Positions 45,852-57,544 of a DNA stretch of 64,000 bases are shown piece by piece. Positions within the stretch are counted from its first letter, which is position 1. Every line of letters starts with the position of its first letter. The translations under genes were made by a program, and so were the position numbers. Source of the stretch: Polytrichum commune (lineage: Eukaryota; Streptophyta; Polytrichopsida; Polytrichales; Polytrichaceae); NCBI GenBank assembly GCA_950295325.1, contig OX485809.1:25482001-25546000 (forward strand), written 5' to 3'. The notes under the pieces were generated by a model. That model ran no database searches and had not been told where the DNA came from. It saw only the letters and a program-made list of their open reading frames with translations.

Positions 45852-46925
45852 AAATGCCTAGGTGTGTATATGGTTCATTTTGTGTGAGGGTTGGGAAGGT
45901 TTTGGTCTTGTATGTCATGTTTTGTGATTGGATGTATGCTTTGAAGGGGTTGGGTTTGAGTTTCGATTTATTGGGGCATCCTGTGATGGCACATTTTGAG
46001 AGGTTGAGGTTCAAATTAGATATTAGATACCTGGAGGTTGCACATGTGATTAAAACTAGGAATCATGTGTGTTCGCATCTGTTACTAACCCTATCCCCAA
46101 CTAGCCTCAAACAAAAAATTAAAATTCTAAACGCAGTCATAAAACCCCGCATCGCCTACGCATACTACGCGTTACCATTCTCCAAACCTGATATTATGAA
46201 ATTAGACAAATTAGTCAATAAACTAACCAAAGAAATTTGCAACATACCCAAAAGTATCGCTAACATCCTCACACACCTTCCCCATGAAGTTTTCAACATA
46301 AGCATAACCTCCCTCCTACCAGACTACATACACTGCATAGGCCAACGGCTACTACAAGCCCCCAACGACCCAAGATAACTAGGTAATTTATACCAAGGCC
46401 TACCCAAATACATATCCACTAAATATGGGGGCTAACTACACCTCCCTAAAACTCAAACAACAAGCATGCACAAGGTCACCCATAGCCAAAACTCTCTTCT
46501 TGCTAAAAAGAGAATATGAGAACCACGTCCCCACCGCAAACCGCACATTCCCCCTCAAAAAAACCCCACTAGAACAAGCGTGGATATCCAACCCAACATA
46601 CACCAACCTCATCAACAACTCCAAAACAAAATCCCAAGAATACCTAAACAAACTATACACACACAGAATCACAACACTAACGCAAATTCAAAATAAAGAC
46701 ACTATGGCCATACTTACCCTTGAGGAATTTCATACCATCTACAAACACACATTCAAAACCATCAAAGAAGCTCTACAACAAGCTACAACAATATTTTCTA
46801 TCACACCAACACCCACACTCCATATGAACCACCCCCAACCATCAACACAACCACCCACAAACACTATACATGCCCCTAATTCCCCCACAACCCACCATAG
46901 GGCGAGCAATCCACATAATAATCAA
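45851..46925 (+). pseudogene. LINE remnant L2: reverse-transcriptase end with inverted 5' piece
   Basis: From about 46075 the plus strand encodes the thumb region that follows the reverse-transcriptase palm: QKIKILNAVIKPRIAYAYYA, then KLDKLVNKLTKEICNIPKS. A linker follows to about 46925. The preceding 45856-46070 is coding on the minus strand instead: NLNLSKCAITGCP and NEPYTHLG, the part of the reverse transcriptase normally just upstream of the thumb. Inversion of the 5' portion of a LINE is the signature of twin priming during insertion. The palm active site itself is absent. Stops and frameshifts mark it as inactive. Confidence 0.8.
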
Positions 46926-48690
46926 TGAAAAATCCACTTCTTGGAAAAACAAATGGGGTGTGTAAGCTCGATTTTTTGGCAATCGCCTGGCTTCGAAGCC
47001 CAACCCACTAATTTAGTGACTATTAGCAGCAATAGTCGCTTAAGGGCAATTAGCCAGTGTGAACAGTGGGCAATAGTCATTTTGAAGACAGTTACAACTA
47101 ACTTCACCTCCCCCGCTGATGAGGAGGAGGCTGGCCATTGCCGAAGTGGGCTATTTTTCATTGTAGTATCAGACATAGTCTCAAAGTAGAAGCAATTAGG
47201 CTGTTAGGAGCGTTCAAGCACTCAGAGATTGAGGCTTAACGATTAGCAATAGGCAATGCCGAGCGAGAGGCCGGCAGTAATGGACAGTGTGGAGAGCTGA
47301 GTGATTCAGACTCTCATGAAACTTTGATTTTGAACAGTTTGAGTAAAGTATCTTGGAAGTGCAATAGTCTTTGAAGTGGAAGTTGTTGTTGTATGGAAGT
47401 TGTCGATGAATAAAGAAGTGTTTGTCTTATTGTGGCAATAGTCTTGAGTCTGCAATTGGTTATCAACGCCATGAAGGCGAAGAGATGTAGGAGAAAGTCG
47501 TGACAGTATATGGCAATAGTCTGAATGTGGCCATGGTCAAGAAAGTGGGTCCTTCAAGTCCAAAGTGAGGACAAAGGGCTATAGACATTGAGCGTAAGTA
47601 TCTGGGCAATAGCCGTAGGAAGCTACAGGGAGCATTGGCAATTAGGCGAGTGAAAGGTAGAGTCTGGGAAGAGACCAGCAGGGTAGAGACATGATAAAGG
47701 CCATAGCCAGCATAGAGAGAGAGAGAGGGAAAGAAGACGGAAGGTCAGAGAAGGTAAGGAGTTCAAGAAAGACCATCGCCTGTGTTATATGGCTATCGCC
47801 TACATGGATCCAGAGAGGCCATGAAGAAGAGGAGGTAAGCGATAGTCTTTAGAGCCGTTGAGTGAGACGTAGTGGGAAGAGGAAAAGGCAGACTAGGACG
47901 TAGCCTCACAGACGTCAAGTCAGAGAGAACAAGGCTCTTGAGAGGTGCATGTCCTGGAGAAAAAGTCTGAGTGTGGCTACTAGACATTACCTGGCGTAAG
48001 GCCGATGTAGGACTGTAAGGATAAAGACATACCTAGTAGCAGGCTATGAGCTGCAAAAAGACATTACCCTCTCATGAGAGAGAAGTTGTTACTTAGTGAA
48101 AGACATTACCGAAGGTGCATCCTTTTAAGCTTAAAATGAACTTAAGTATTAATCAAAGAATATCGCCTGAATTGTTGATGCATTGATTATGTATGATCTT
48201 GTGTTGTTTGTGGCGATGAGTTGCCAGATAAGTGGGAGATGAAGAGGATGGTTACAGTTTTGAGAAGAATGGCCGAAAGATTGTAAGTTAAACTAAAAAG
48301 GATTAATTTGAGATTATTGCAAAAGTTCAATTCTTGTTGTGAAAGACGATGTGGTTACAAAAAGACATTACCCCGGACTTCGGTCCTGACGAATTGCCAA
48401 GGACTACTTGCCAAGCTTTTGAGCTTCACGACGGACATATGTCGAAACCATAGAATGATAGAAAATTACCTTTTGATAGGACGGAGTCACTCACTACTGA
48501 GGAAGCACAAAAGAACCTTAAGAGTGGGAAAATAAATGGAATTAAGAAGTAATGAAGGAAGAAAGACCCTAATATGTTATTAAAATCCTTAATCCAATGT
48601 GACATTAACCCTTATAGACACTATCTCAGTCTTCCTGGAGACTTTGTTCCCTGGGTTTTGTTGTTTTAAAGTCATAGCAAAAACTTACTA
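46926..48690. other. Unidentified 1.8-kb segment between LINE remnants
   Basis: Purine-rich on the plus strand and unlike the flanking A/C-rich LINE DNA. GGCAATAGTC/GGCAATAGCC motifs recur through 47025-47600 and GACATTACC through 47980-48375. It may be an insertion splitting one LINE, because L2 and L3 are collinear around it. No terminal repeats or target duplication were found, and no domain is recognised. Confidence 0.4.
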
Positions 48691-51186
48691 TAGGGTGCAC
48701 AAGCCATCAAAACTACATACCTATGCCAATGGCAAACCACGCAAAGAAACAATACTAATGGCGCACAAAAGAGGACCTCCTAAACCCGGATAACATCCTA
48801 CTAGACCACAACCTCCTACTCATAACACAATACCAAAACATAACAAGGGAACAAAAAGCCACTCAAGCATATGCCAACTATCTCAACTACACCCAAACAA
48901 AAGACAAAAAATACATACACCCCCCGCTCAACATTACCAATCTCAAGACCTACACACAAGAATGTAACCTGGACAAAGATATTCTTACCAACAAACCAAC
49001 CATACAAATACAAGTCTCCAACATATATGATCAAAACGGAAAGTACATAACCACCATCACTAAAGAAAGATTACAATGGTTATGGAAACGTTTCTCCCAT
49101 AACAACCCCCTACACCTAACCAACTTCCTACAACTGACCCCACAAGACTTTGAGACCGAAATACTATGACTCATACGAAGATACATAACCATACCCCCCA
49201 AGAAAAAACCAAAATACATGCAATCAAACAACCGACACCACAAACTACACTCGGAAATTATCAGAATATTAATAGACTCATTTAAAATTACACACTCATA
49301 CTATTCATCCCCCCTCACCTGCCCCATCCAACTTACACAATAAAACTTGCCACATACCTGAGACACACTATTTGGATCTCTAGGACACGTACAATCCCTC
49401 AAATGGAATGGAATAGGCCTAGCTTTCCCCACGGACCACAATACGACCCTAGAAGCCATCCACTGTGCTAGAATGGCCACCAAATTAAAGAAGATGCACA
49501 AACAAGCACCGTACTAATCAATCACATCGACTAGACACCACAAAAGCTTCCACTCACTGCAAATGCAGACATACACACAATAGCAACTATCCCACCACAC
49601 ACTATACATTACAACCCCACGCTAGAGTGGTCAAAATACTACCAATACATAGAACCATCACTCACATCCATCATATACATACACAACCAAATAAACCCAA
49701 CAACGAACCCCACACGAATTACAAAGAGTCCTAAAAAGAATAACGAACACACACATAGACACCTATCCCATCAAACCCACCCCCACACATTACAATGCTA
49801 AATTCTCCAAGGCATGGAAAAACAACCCCAAAATAAACACCCCCCCCCCCCCTCCCAACAACATCATTACAACAACTCTACCCCCCACATACAACCATAT
49901 CCACCCCCTTAAATACCATCCACAACAATGCATATACATGGACGTGTCATTTATCCCACCCTCCAAAAACCCTGAAGGACTAATAAAGGGCAACACTGTA
50001 GGCTCATGGGTATACAACCCCAACAACAACACCCAAATGTCAGAATTATTACTTGGATACCAAATTATCCTAAGAGCAGAGCTCAATGCAATACACATCG
50101 CTATCAAAACAATACAAACCACCCAACGAGATACACACATATTTATAGATAGCCTTAGCAACATATACTTAATCAACAACCACATACAACACCCAACATC
50201 CCAACATCATCACCCAAATAAATTACTCATCGCAACCATCGTACATCAAATACACTAGACCCCACATGTGATCCACATACACAAAGTGCAAGCACACACA
50301 AGCTTTAGTGGAAATGAAATAGTGGACACATTAGCCAATGAGGGGACACTAAAAGAAAAACCAAACAATATGCTGCATATACACATAGCCCACCCTACCC
50401 CCTATAGGCTAGCAAGTTGCCCAACAACCACACATGATGGAGCCATCTGCAACCTCCACACATTCATAACAATAGAACAGGAAAACCATGAAACGAACTC
50501 AACCAAAATAAAATTCCCATATGTAGGCAAATGGCTATCAAACAAACAAATCAACTAGAAGCTCTCTAACCACTTCTGGAAAGACAACAAAGTGTCGGAT
50601 GTGCAAATTACCCAAACTCTAAAATTTAGATATGCCCAATACATGGGTAAACCATAGGAAAAATATCTTCTGGCCCCTTAAGTACCAAAACCCCAATGTA
50701 CACTATGTCATAACAACGACAAAGACACATGGCCCCACTTATTATCAACATGCGAACATCCATACTTAAAGGGACTATGAATTGCAAGGCACAACAAAGC
50801 AATCCACCTCATCACTCAGACACTACAAGCCAATAAAAACACCCGGTTCTTCACTTTGACCAATGCAAGCAACCTAATCAACCAAACAATCCCATAATGG
50901 CTTCTTAAATGCACATGCCAACAAAGAATATGTCAATGCCATGCCAAACTAAGACCAGACATACTGTGCATCATTGGAGCCCCAAAGCGAACACAAACAC
51001 CTATATCACCTTCCCCCAAACATACAATTCAATTCATCAATTTCACATACTGCCATGACAAATTCCTTGAACAAGCCCTCATGCACAAACACACCAAAAA
51101 ATACGACCCACTAATCAATATCACACAAAATAATGATTGGAAAACCAACCCCCTCATTACCATCATCGCCAGAGTAAGAGGAGCTA
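48690..51186 (+). pseudogene. LINE remnant L3: linker, RNase H and zinc-knuckle region
   Basis: After a linker (including WKRFSHNNPLHLTNF near 49085 and SLKWNGIGLAFPTDHN near 49400) an RNase H domain runs from about 49938 to 50350. It shows the four acidic positions: MDVSFIPP, LRAELNAIHI, THIFIDSLSN and GNEIVDTLANEG. The C-terminal region follows with CTLCHNND, then HLLSTCEHPYLKGL and RHNKAIHLI, a CCHC-like knuckle and RHN motif seen in RNase H-bearing LINEs. Many in-frame stops and shifts are present. The sequence stops at the MITE at 51189. The coding strand is extremely A/C-rich. The same 3' part occurs in L1 (31940-33350). Confidence 0.83.
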
Positions 51187-51188
51187 TA

Positions 51189-51404
51189 CACGATTATGGT
51201 ATTTAGTGTCACTTATTATTTGAAGTTACATTGTGCGATAACTTTTTACTATGGATCTCATTTCGTACCAACAAAGGTCAAATTGGTTGTTTGGAAACTA
51301 TATAACATTAAAATCTTTACTTGATATAAATTACATCAACAATATAATGTTGTAGCACATGCATAACTTCAATTAGTAAGTGACACTAAATACCATAAAT
51401 GGTG
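51189..51404. mobile_element. MITE family F, copy 3
   Basis: A 216-bp element with TIRs CACGATTATGGTATTTAGTG and, reversed, CACCATTTATGGTATTTAGTG, extending into GTCACTTAYTA. TA flanks both sides. It lies exactly at the end of the recognisable LINE sequence. Confidence 0.9.
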
Positions 51405-51406
51405 TA

Positions 51407-52262
51407 AATTGCAACACAAGAATAGTCTTTCCCGAAGATTGTGTAGGATTCAGAGGTAACTTAGTACATGGAAAAATAAACTTTAATCTGAAGAATGGCA
51501 CTTGATACTTCTGGGAAAACATGGCCAGCCACCAAAGACATGAGCATCAGGGCTTTGTAATCAATAGAAATGAAAGCCCAGATGATAACATTGGCAGTAT
51601 TCTTTAGCAACGTTTTCTAATCCGTGCTGACTTGTGGACGATAAGTGCTTCACATGGCATACAACATTACGAAACAAAAAACAAGAAAACAAGAAAATTT
51701 AATTTAGAAAAATATTGATGCATCATTCCAATTGGCATGCACAACAGAAGAACGGAAGCATTAATTTCCTATCCAGTGCCAAGAGTGAGGTAAATTTGAG
51801 TTACTTTCACAAAAGTGTTATCCTGAACAGCAGGATTGAACAAGATATTCACCACAAAGGCCAGCCCAGAATTTACAAAATGTACAGAAGATATATTATA
51901 GTGCCGCTCCTATGGGAGTGTATACATAGAGGTCACTCTACTTTACAAGATGCGTCACGAATATATCCTTGTCATTTTTTTCAACTGAAAGCATCAGCAC
52001 CTGAACCCCGTATACGCCTAAGTCCTGAGACAGAGTAGGGGACGAGAGCTATATATGTGTAACTACAAAAGGGAGGGAAATTCCAATGAATGGACCTAAC
52101 GTGTCAAATCTTTATTGCACTTCATCTTCAGTGAGTAACTGAGAGATTTCTGTGCCATTTATAGAGTTTCTGAATAAATAAATCTAATGCCTAATGAAAA
52201 ATGGGTTTCACTACAATTCAGAAATGTCAGGCTTCAATGGTGGACGTTATAAACGTTGAAAC
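51407..52262. other. Probable 3' region of HMA gene 1
   Basis: Unique sequence downstream (minus strand) of the gene 1 stop codon. No further exon is needed or seen; plus-strand frames here have no recognisable domain. Confidence 0.4.
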
Positions 52263-53720
52263 TTAATATTCTCGATGACGAGCCGACCAATATTCTGCTC
52301 CAGGTTTGTCTCGTTGTACACTACTTAACACAAACTCGGGTCTCACATTTCCCACGACAAGCACCTTCTTCGTCCATTGGTCTGTTGTTATGCTCTCAAC
52401 TCCTGCATATCACACGTAATCAACATCCACTTTAGAATCCAATTTAGATCGATGGGGTAACTTCCAGCTGCATCATACTGAACATCCTCCTCAAATTAAA
52501 AAACCATACTTCCAAATACTACAATGCACAAAAATTTTACTCGCATCTATCAATTAATTATGCTGCCAAGTCAATCATGTGACTCGCTTGTCAGATTCAT
52601 CATGTGTTTGAAACCCACCTTCTATAACTCCCAAGTGTTTCCTGACTTTACGCTCACACTTATCACAGCACATTGGAACCCACAACTCCACCACCTGCAA
52701 CACCAAGTCAACTTGCCTAGTGAGTTAAAAGCATCAACACTTCACCTGCAAAGCACACGAAACATTCATAATCAACCAGATTGATATAAGGTGGATGTGC
52801 CTAATTCAGATAATTTTCTCTCTGCACCCACTTCTAGTAAGGTATGAAACACACAATTTAAAATGCAAGATGATTAGTAAATCCATATCGTGTGTGTAGC
52901 CATTTGCCTCATAATTTGGGGAGCTCATATCAATATCTTATTCATTATCAAAGTGAACTTGCACGTGCAACTTATTAAGTGGTTATGTAGGTTCCTAGGT
53001 TTGTTGACTACTGGATTGTTGTTGTGTTCTTAGACCCACACCTAACCACATACCACTCAATTATAGATGCCCAAATTTCTTGCTATGTTGTATAATTAGG
53101 CACGTCGACCTCAGTGAGATCGATTTAAGGTCGACCATCAAAATCCAAACGAGAAGACATTGGAGATTACTTCATCACCTTTCTTCTATGATGCTTGTTA
53201 TGGCTGTCATCATGGTCCGCATCTCGCAGGTAGCCTCTGTGTGGGTATTCCCTGTTTAGCCACCACGGCGCTTCCTGTCTACCATAAACCTGCATTCCAG
53301 AATTTCAAACATTCTTCAACAGTCAGGAATCGATCAAAAACTTTGCAGCCACGACTTAACACTGATTTCATGCCATTTACATAACTAATATAATTATTTC
53401 CGGAGGAATGAGTGAACTTGAACGGTGGAGTGAGGAAATGCAGGATTTATTACCTCTTCCATGGGGACGATGCCGCCGCGGCCGCGGCCATCGTAGGAGC
53501 TGGTGCGGCCATAGTAAGGGCGGTAATCAGTGAAAGGCTCCTGGAAGGAATAGCCACGCCCCGCATCTCGACGCATGTCGTACAACAGACGACCATCCCG
53601 ATCATTGTAGGCACCGTAGTAATAAGGTGGCCGCGAGTCATTGTATCCCGCCATCGAGTACGTTCGCGGTGGCGCATAGCCCGATGCGGAGTATCCCGGG
53701 TAATAATCGTGGCTCTCGTA
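52263..53720 (-). CDS. HMA-domain (HPP-type) metal-binding protein, gene 1, 5' end missing
   Basis: Four minus-strand exons agree in phase. 53720-53454 (89 codons, after GGGGCAG, before GTAATA) is rich in Tyr, Gly and Arg, for example YYPGYSASGYAPPRTY and YDGRGRGG. 53289-53179 (37 codons, after AATGCAG, before GTGATG) reads VYGRQEAPWWLNREYPHRGY and ends KHHRRK. 52694-52619 (25 codons plus one base, after GTTGCAG) reads VVELWVPMCCDKCERKVRKH. 52402-52263 (after TATGCAG, to TAA) reads GVESITTDQWTKKVLVVGNV and ends YWSARHREY. Exons 3 and 4 make a full HMA domain with the MxCxxC metal motif (MCCDKC). There is no CaaX box. HMA proteins bind soft metals such as Cu or Zn; the disordered RGG/Tyr-rich N-terminal part is unusual for them. 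The start codon and any earlier exon are not found. Confidence 0.85.
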
Positions 53721-54138
53721 CTGCCCCAGCCTTCCTTCCTTCTTATCCCAAATTTGGCAATGAAGAAGAATCCGATCCGGCTTATTTACAACTCCAATCA
53801 AACCCCCCACTTGTATACCTGCTAGTAACAACAATGATCTATGGACAACTGGAATGTGCAGCGGTACTAGGTCCAATAACTAACTAAATTATAATTACGA
53901 CAAGCTAAGGACTTCACTGGTCACAAGGTTCTACAACTTGTGTAGTTTAAGCATTAGTACTCTGCAGGCACAGTTTGATCTATTCCCAGGTGACAGGAAA
54001 CTTATAATGACCTTCGGAAGCAAGTACTCCTAGTAGTACTACTGCAATGATCAGGCTGTAAGAACTCACAGATCCTTGTGTACAAGTGAACTACAGCTCT
54101 TCGAAGAAAAATACCCAAGGTATAAAGGTCTTCACTCA
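53721..54138 (-). other. Probable 5' intron or leader of HMA gene 1
   Basis: The exon frame at 53720 stays open on the minus strand up to about 53876 without an ATG, so the coding start must lie in an unidentified upstream exon or at a different acceptor (a second possible acceptor, GGGATAAG, keeps the same frame). Confidence 0.35.
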
Positions 54139-54165
54139 CACAACTAGACGAAGGTTTTCTCTCTA

Positions 54166-54206
<41 letters not shown>

Positions 54207-54300
54207 AATGCAAACTTGGATGATGATTTCAGAGGAAATTTGGAAGTTGGCTGCGGAGTGAAGTAAGAGGGTGAGTATAAGTAGAGATTCGGGCTGTCTG
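54139..54300 (-). promoter_or_regulatory. Probable promoter and 5' leader of HMA gene 1, with (GA)n tract
   Basis: On the minus strand a TATA-like CTTATACTCACC (near 54280) precedes a 34-base (GA)n tract (54204-54171), then a donor GTGAGTGAAG at about 54138. Purine GA tracts in 5' leaders and an intron in the leader are common in plant genes. The assignment is by position upstream of the gene; the transcription start is not known. Confidence 0.4.
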
Positions 54301-56268
54301 CTACCATATACCTACATACCTATGCCTCGAACTCGGTGCCTTTGAGAGCAAGCTTCGGGGACGTCTCGTCGTCCAAGTGTGCGGGGAGATTTCTGGGAAA
54401 AATCGGTCAAAATCTTAGTGTTACCAACTCCAACCGGTTGCATGTCGCGATCTTCCGGTTATTCTTTAAGGATTCGAGGTATATTCCACCAATACCTCTA
54501 AAATGATGGGTGCATTTTCCTGAAGTCTTGAACTTCAACCGGTCATTTCTCAAACTCAACCGGTTCATATGTAACTCCCCGTTCATTGTCGTCGTCCCGA
54601 TTGTCCTGCAGCTAATTGCGGTCCGCGGTAAGTAAGCTTTAATTGTTCAGCCTCCTAAGTATTCTTGAGGATCACGGTTCTCGATGATGATCAACAGTCG
54701 AGGCTTCCTTAAAATTAAGAACTGATGGATTCACGGAACGCTGGATCGACGAATGACGAGTCGACTAGTTTGTCGGCAACCGTCTACGTCACCATCATTC
54801 TCTCCTCACCATGGAGCTTTTTCATTCTATAATTATAGGTACATAAGTCTTTCGCCTGGATTGCGTTGGCAAGGTGTCGGCCCCACCCAGCATCATCTAC
54901 GAGCGAACTCGGGCCTCCATCTGCCGCCTTTGGAGCGATTTTCGGTGGATGGATCCTCCGGAGTCATCTTCTAACGTAAGGAATCCTTGCCAGCCTCATG
55001 CGCAAGCAGCATCCTTGTCTGTGCTGATACCGCCATTTGTTGATTTGACTCCCTTTGTTTTCTGAGCCAAAACTCTGCTCCTCGTCTCATCAGTCTCTTG
55101 ATCTCTTCATGTTCCTCATTACATAACAGTGGAACATGCGAGTGCAATGGAAACTGCCACTTGCTCCGAAAGAAAGAAAAACGAAGGCTCTACATTGCAA
55201 AGTTTGAAGCTTTAAACCCCATCAAGGATGCAGGGGCTTAATGTACAACATATATAGGTAATCGTTAAATCAACCACATAGATGTGTCATGTGGTCACAA
55301 GACTTGTGAAAATTTTGTGTTTTCACGGCACATGTGAAGAAGAGCAAGGTATCAGTTCTGTATTAGAATCAATAAACTTGACTCATTCGAATGACATTTT
55401 AGAGCCTAGTCAACGCCTTACATATTGATGGTGCTCATTGTAACCAGTGTGTGGTCGATTTAACAGTTCCTTATATATAACCCATTCTCCATATGTACAA
55501 GATTTTTGCAAGTTTCAAATAAGGCTTAATATCCAGAATGTTGAGGGTTTGCAATTCTATTAATTGCATTTGAATCTTATGTGAAGGGTAAAACAGAAAC
55601 ATATTCATACGTTATGATAATGATGACCAAAGTACAAAGTTTGTAACTTTAATATCTAAAGGCACTCGGGCTGTGTGTTTGAACCTACATCTTCAATTAA
55701 AATTACTTGATATTTAACCGATTTGAAAAGACTCACATTTTAAGAATAAGTTAAGTTTAGATGGGGTCACTTTTAACACAATTTAGTCAAAATGGAAATA
55801 TGTTTCTCAATATCAAATAACACATGTAAATTTTGTGTCGCACAATGGAGAGGCCTATTATGGGCTTCTTGAACATTAAGACATATTGCAGGCCTTATGT
55901 GGTCAATCTTCTTGTTTATACACATTTCGATTTGTATATGGCAAGGATTGTTGTTAAGTACATACTCTACAAAAACATGTGTTACAATGAGATTTAAGAA
56001 AGAAAATCTCAATATATGTTGATTGTTCTAGGTTCAATAATGAACAATGTGGTTTTCTGAAATTGAGAGAATTTTTACATTGGACTTTAAAGTTTTACAT
56101 CTCAACTTTCATTCTAAATCTTGAAATGACTTGAGTCTTTGTGGTTTGCAATTGCTATTCGGATGAGACAATTTCCAAACTGATCAAACAACTAGAAATG
56201 TATTTGAAAGCGGAATGTGCCCACAATCATAAGTCCACATAAAGCGACCAAGTTAACTCACACCAAAC
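54301..56268. other. GC-richer segment then intergenic sequence
   Basis: Up to about 55070 the composition stays gene-like. A plus-strand frame at 54753 begins MTSRLVCRQPSTSPSFSPHH and meets a possible donor (ATAG/GTACAT). Another at 54874 reads PPSIIYERTRASICRLW and ends at a good donor (AAC/GTAAGG). They are not joined in phase, so a divergent plus-strand gene is possible but unproven. CAACCGGT motifs recur at 54431-54570. From 55070 on it is AT-rich with nothing recognised. Confidence 0.35.
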
Positions 56269-56270
56269 TA

Positions 56271-56505
56271 CATCGTTTACGGTATTCGGTGTTCACACTT
56301 ACTATTCAAAATCACATAATGTTATAACTTTTAACGCTGATTATGTACTAAGCTTTTACGAAGCAAAGCTGTTGGTGTTCTAGGATGTCCAAACAACCAA
56401 TTTGACCTTGTTGGTAATAAATGAAATCTATAGTGGATAGTTATTATCTATTATTAGCACCACACGTTTCCAAATAGTGAGTGACACTAATGACTGTAAA
56501 CGGTG
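56271..56505. mobile_element. MITE family F, copy 4
   Basis: TIRs CATCGTTTACGGTATTCGGTG and, reversed, CACCGTTTACAGTCATTAGTG, flanked by TA on both sides. The length is 235 bp and the interior is unlike copy 3. Confidence 0.85.
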
Positions 56506-56507
56506 TA

Positions 56508-56837
56508 GCTTCATCCAGTAGCGAGTGGAACACCTTTCAAAGGTCGGTGGCATGCAATTTCTTGATGCCCTGGAATCTAATTCAATGCAAGCCAGCTGCA
56601 GTCACTGTGACTCAAGAATTCACTAAGGTTCTACTGACTTCAACTTCTCAACCAAACTACGTACCTTGGGTTAATAATTTCTTACTTGACCACCACATAA
56701 ATGCCAAATAGTAGTTCTTGCTGTTTCAGGCTAAGAGTGTGTAGTGGGTGTGATGTGGTACCTTCTCTTATTACTCCTAATCTGCTTCCCGGACTTTAAA
56801 AGCAATTCAGTTTCATTTCACTTCAATGTAACCGTTT
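56508..56837. other. Intergenic sequence
   Basis: One plus-strand frame (56481-56711) overlaps the MITE end and has no domain. Nothing else recognised. Confidence 0.45.
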
Positions 56838-56845
56838 CCCACAAA

Positions 56846-57536
56846 CAGGGCTGATTTCTCACAAAGTTTTTGCCCGTCCACGTCTAAAAACCTTGAATTG
56901 AAAGGCAAAAAAAATTGCAACCCGTCCCAAAACCGGTAATTTCTAAACCAACCCGTCCATGGAAAGGTTAAAGAAAAAACAACCTGTTCTAAAACCGGTT
57001 TGAAAATGAAAATACCCGTCCCACAAACGGGTATAAATAAGTCTCTTACAATGTTAATAAAAAATTAGAAGAAGAAAAAAAACGAAAAACGAAAAACGAA
57101 AGATGTCAACATGTGATTGGTTGCACTTGGAAACAATAGGATCTAGACAAATTATGCCTTCAATGTTCGTCAGTAATCTGTCTTTTGTTGTCGATTCTCA
57201 TCTTTCCACTACACCCCATTCTAAATTTTGTGGTTGATGAATTAATGTATGCAGGTGAATCAAGCACTTCAAGATTGATATTTTGATTGGGTATTAGTGG
57301 TTTGATTGCATTATGCTTATATTCACATGTCCTATATGACATGCTGTAACTGATATTTGTATCATTTATTTATTTATTTTTAAATTATCAAACAAATTTT
57401 TATTTTTAGAACCCGTCCAAAGTGAATTTGACACGTCCAAAAATTGGTTCATTTTCTAAGAACCCGTCCACTGGAAATTTTTTTTTTATGAACATGTCCC
57501 TGGACATGTTAGGGACCTTGTGAAAAATCACCACTG
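56846..57536. mobile_element. Non-autonomous hAT element, second family
   Basis: Ends CAGGGCTGATTTCTCACAAA and, reversed, CAGTGGTGATTTTTCACAAG, flanked by a perfect 8-bp duplication CCCACAAA (56838-56845 and 57537-57544). AACCCGTCC motifs are repeated near both ends (about eight copies in either orientation), like hAT subterminal binding repeats. No transposase is present. The length is 691 bp. Confidence 0.92.
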
Positions 57537-57544
57537 CCCACAAA

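Noticed and set aside
46926-48690. An LTR retrotransposon or solo LTR
   Set aside because: No paired terminal repeats, primer-binding site or flanking duplication could be found; left as an unidentified segment.
53412-53887. Plus-strand and other minus-strand frames over HMA gene 1 exon 1
   Set aside because: Shadows of the Tyr/Gly/Arg-rich exon; only the chosen frame continues in phase through three further exons.
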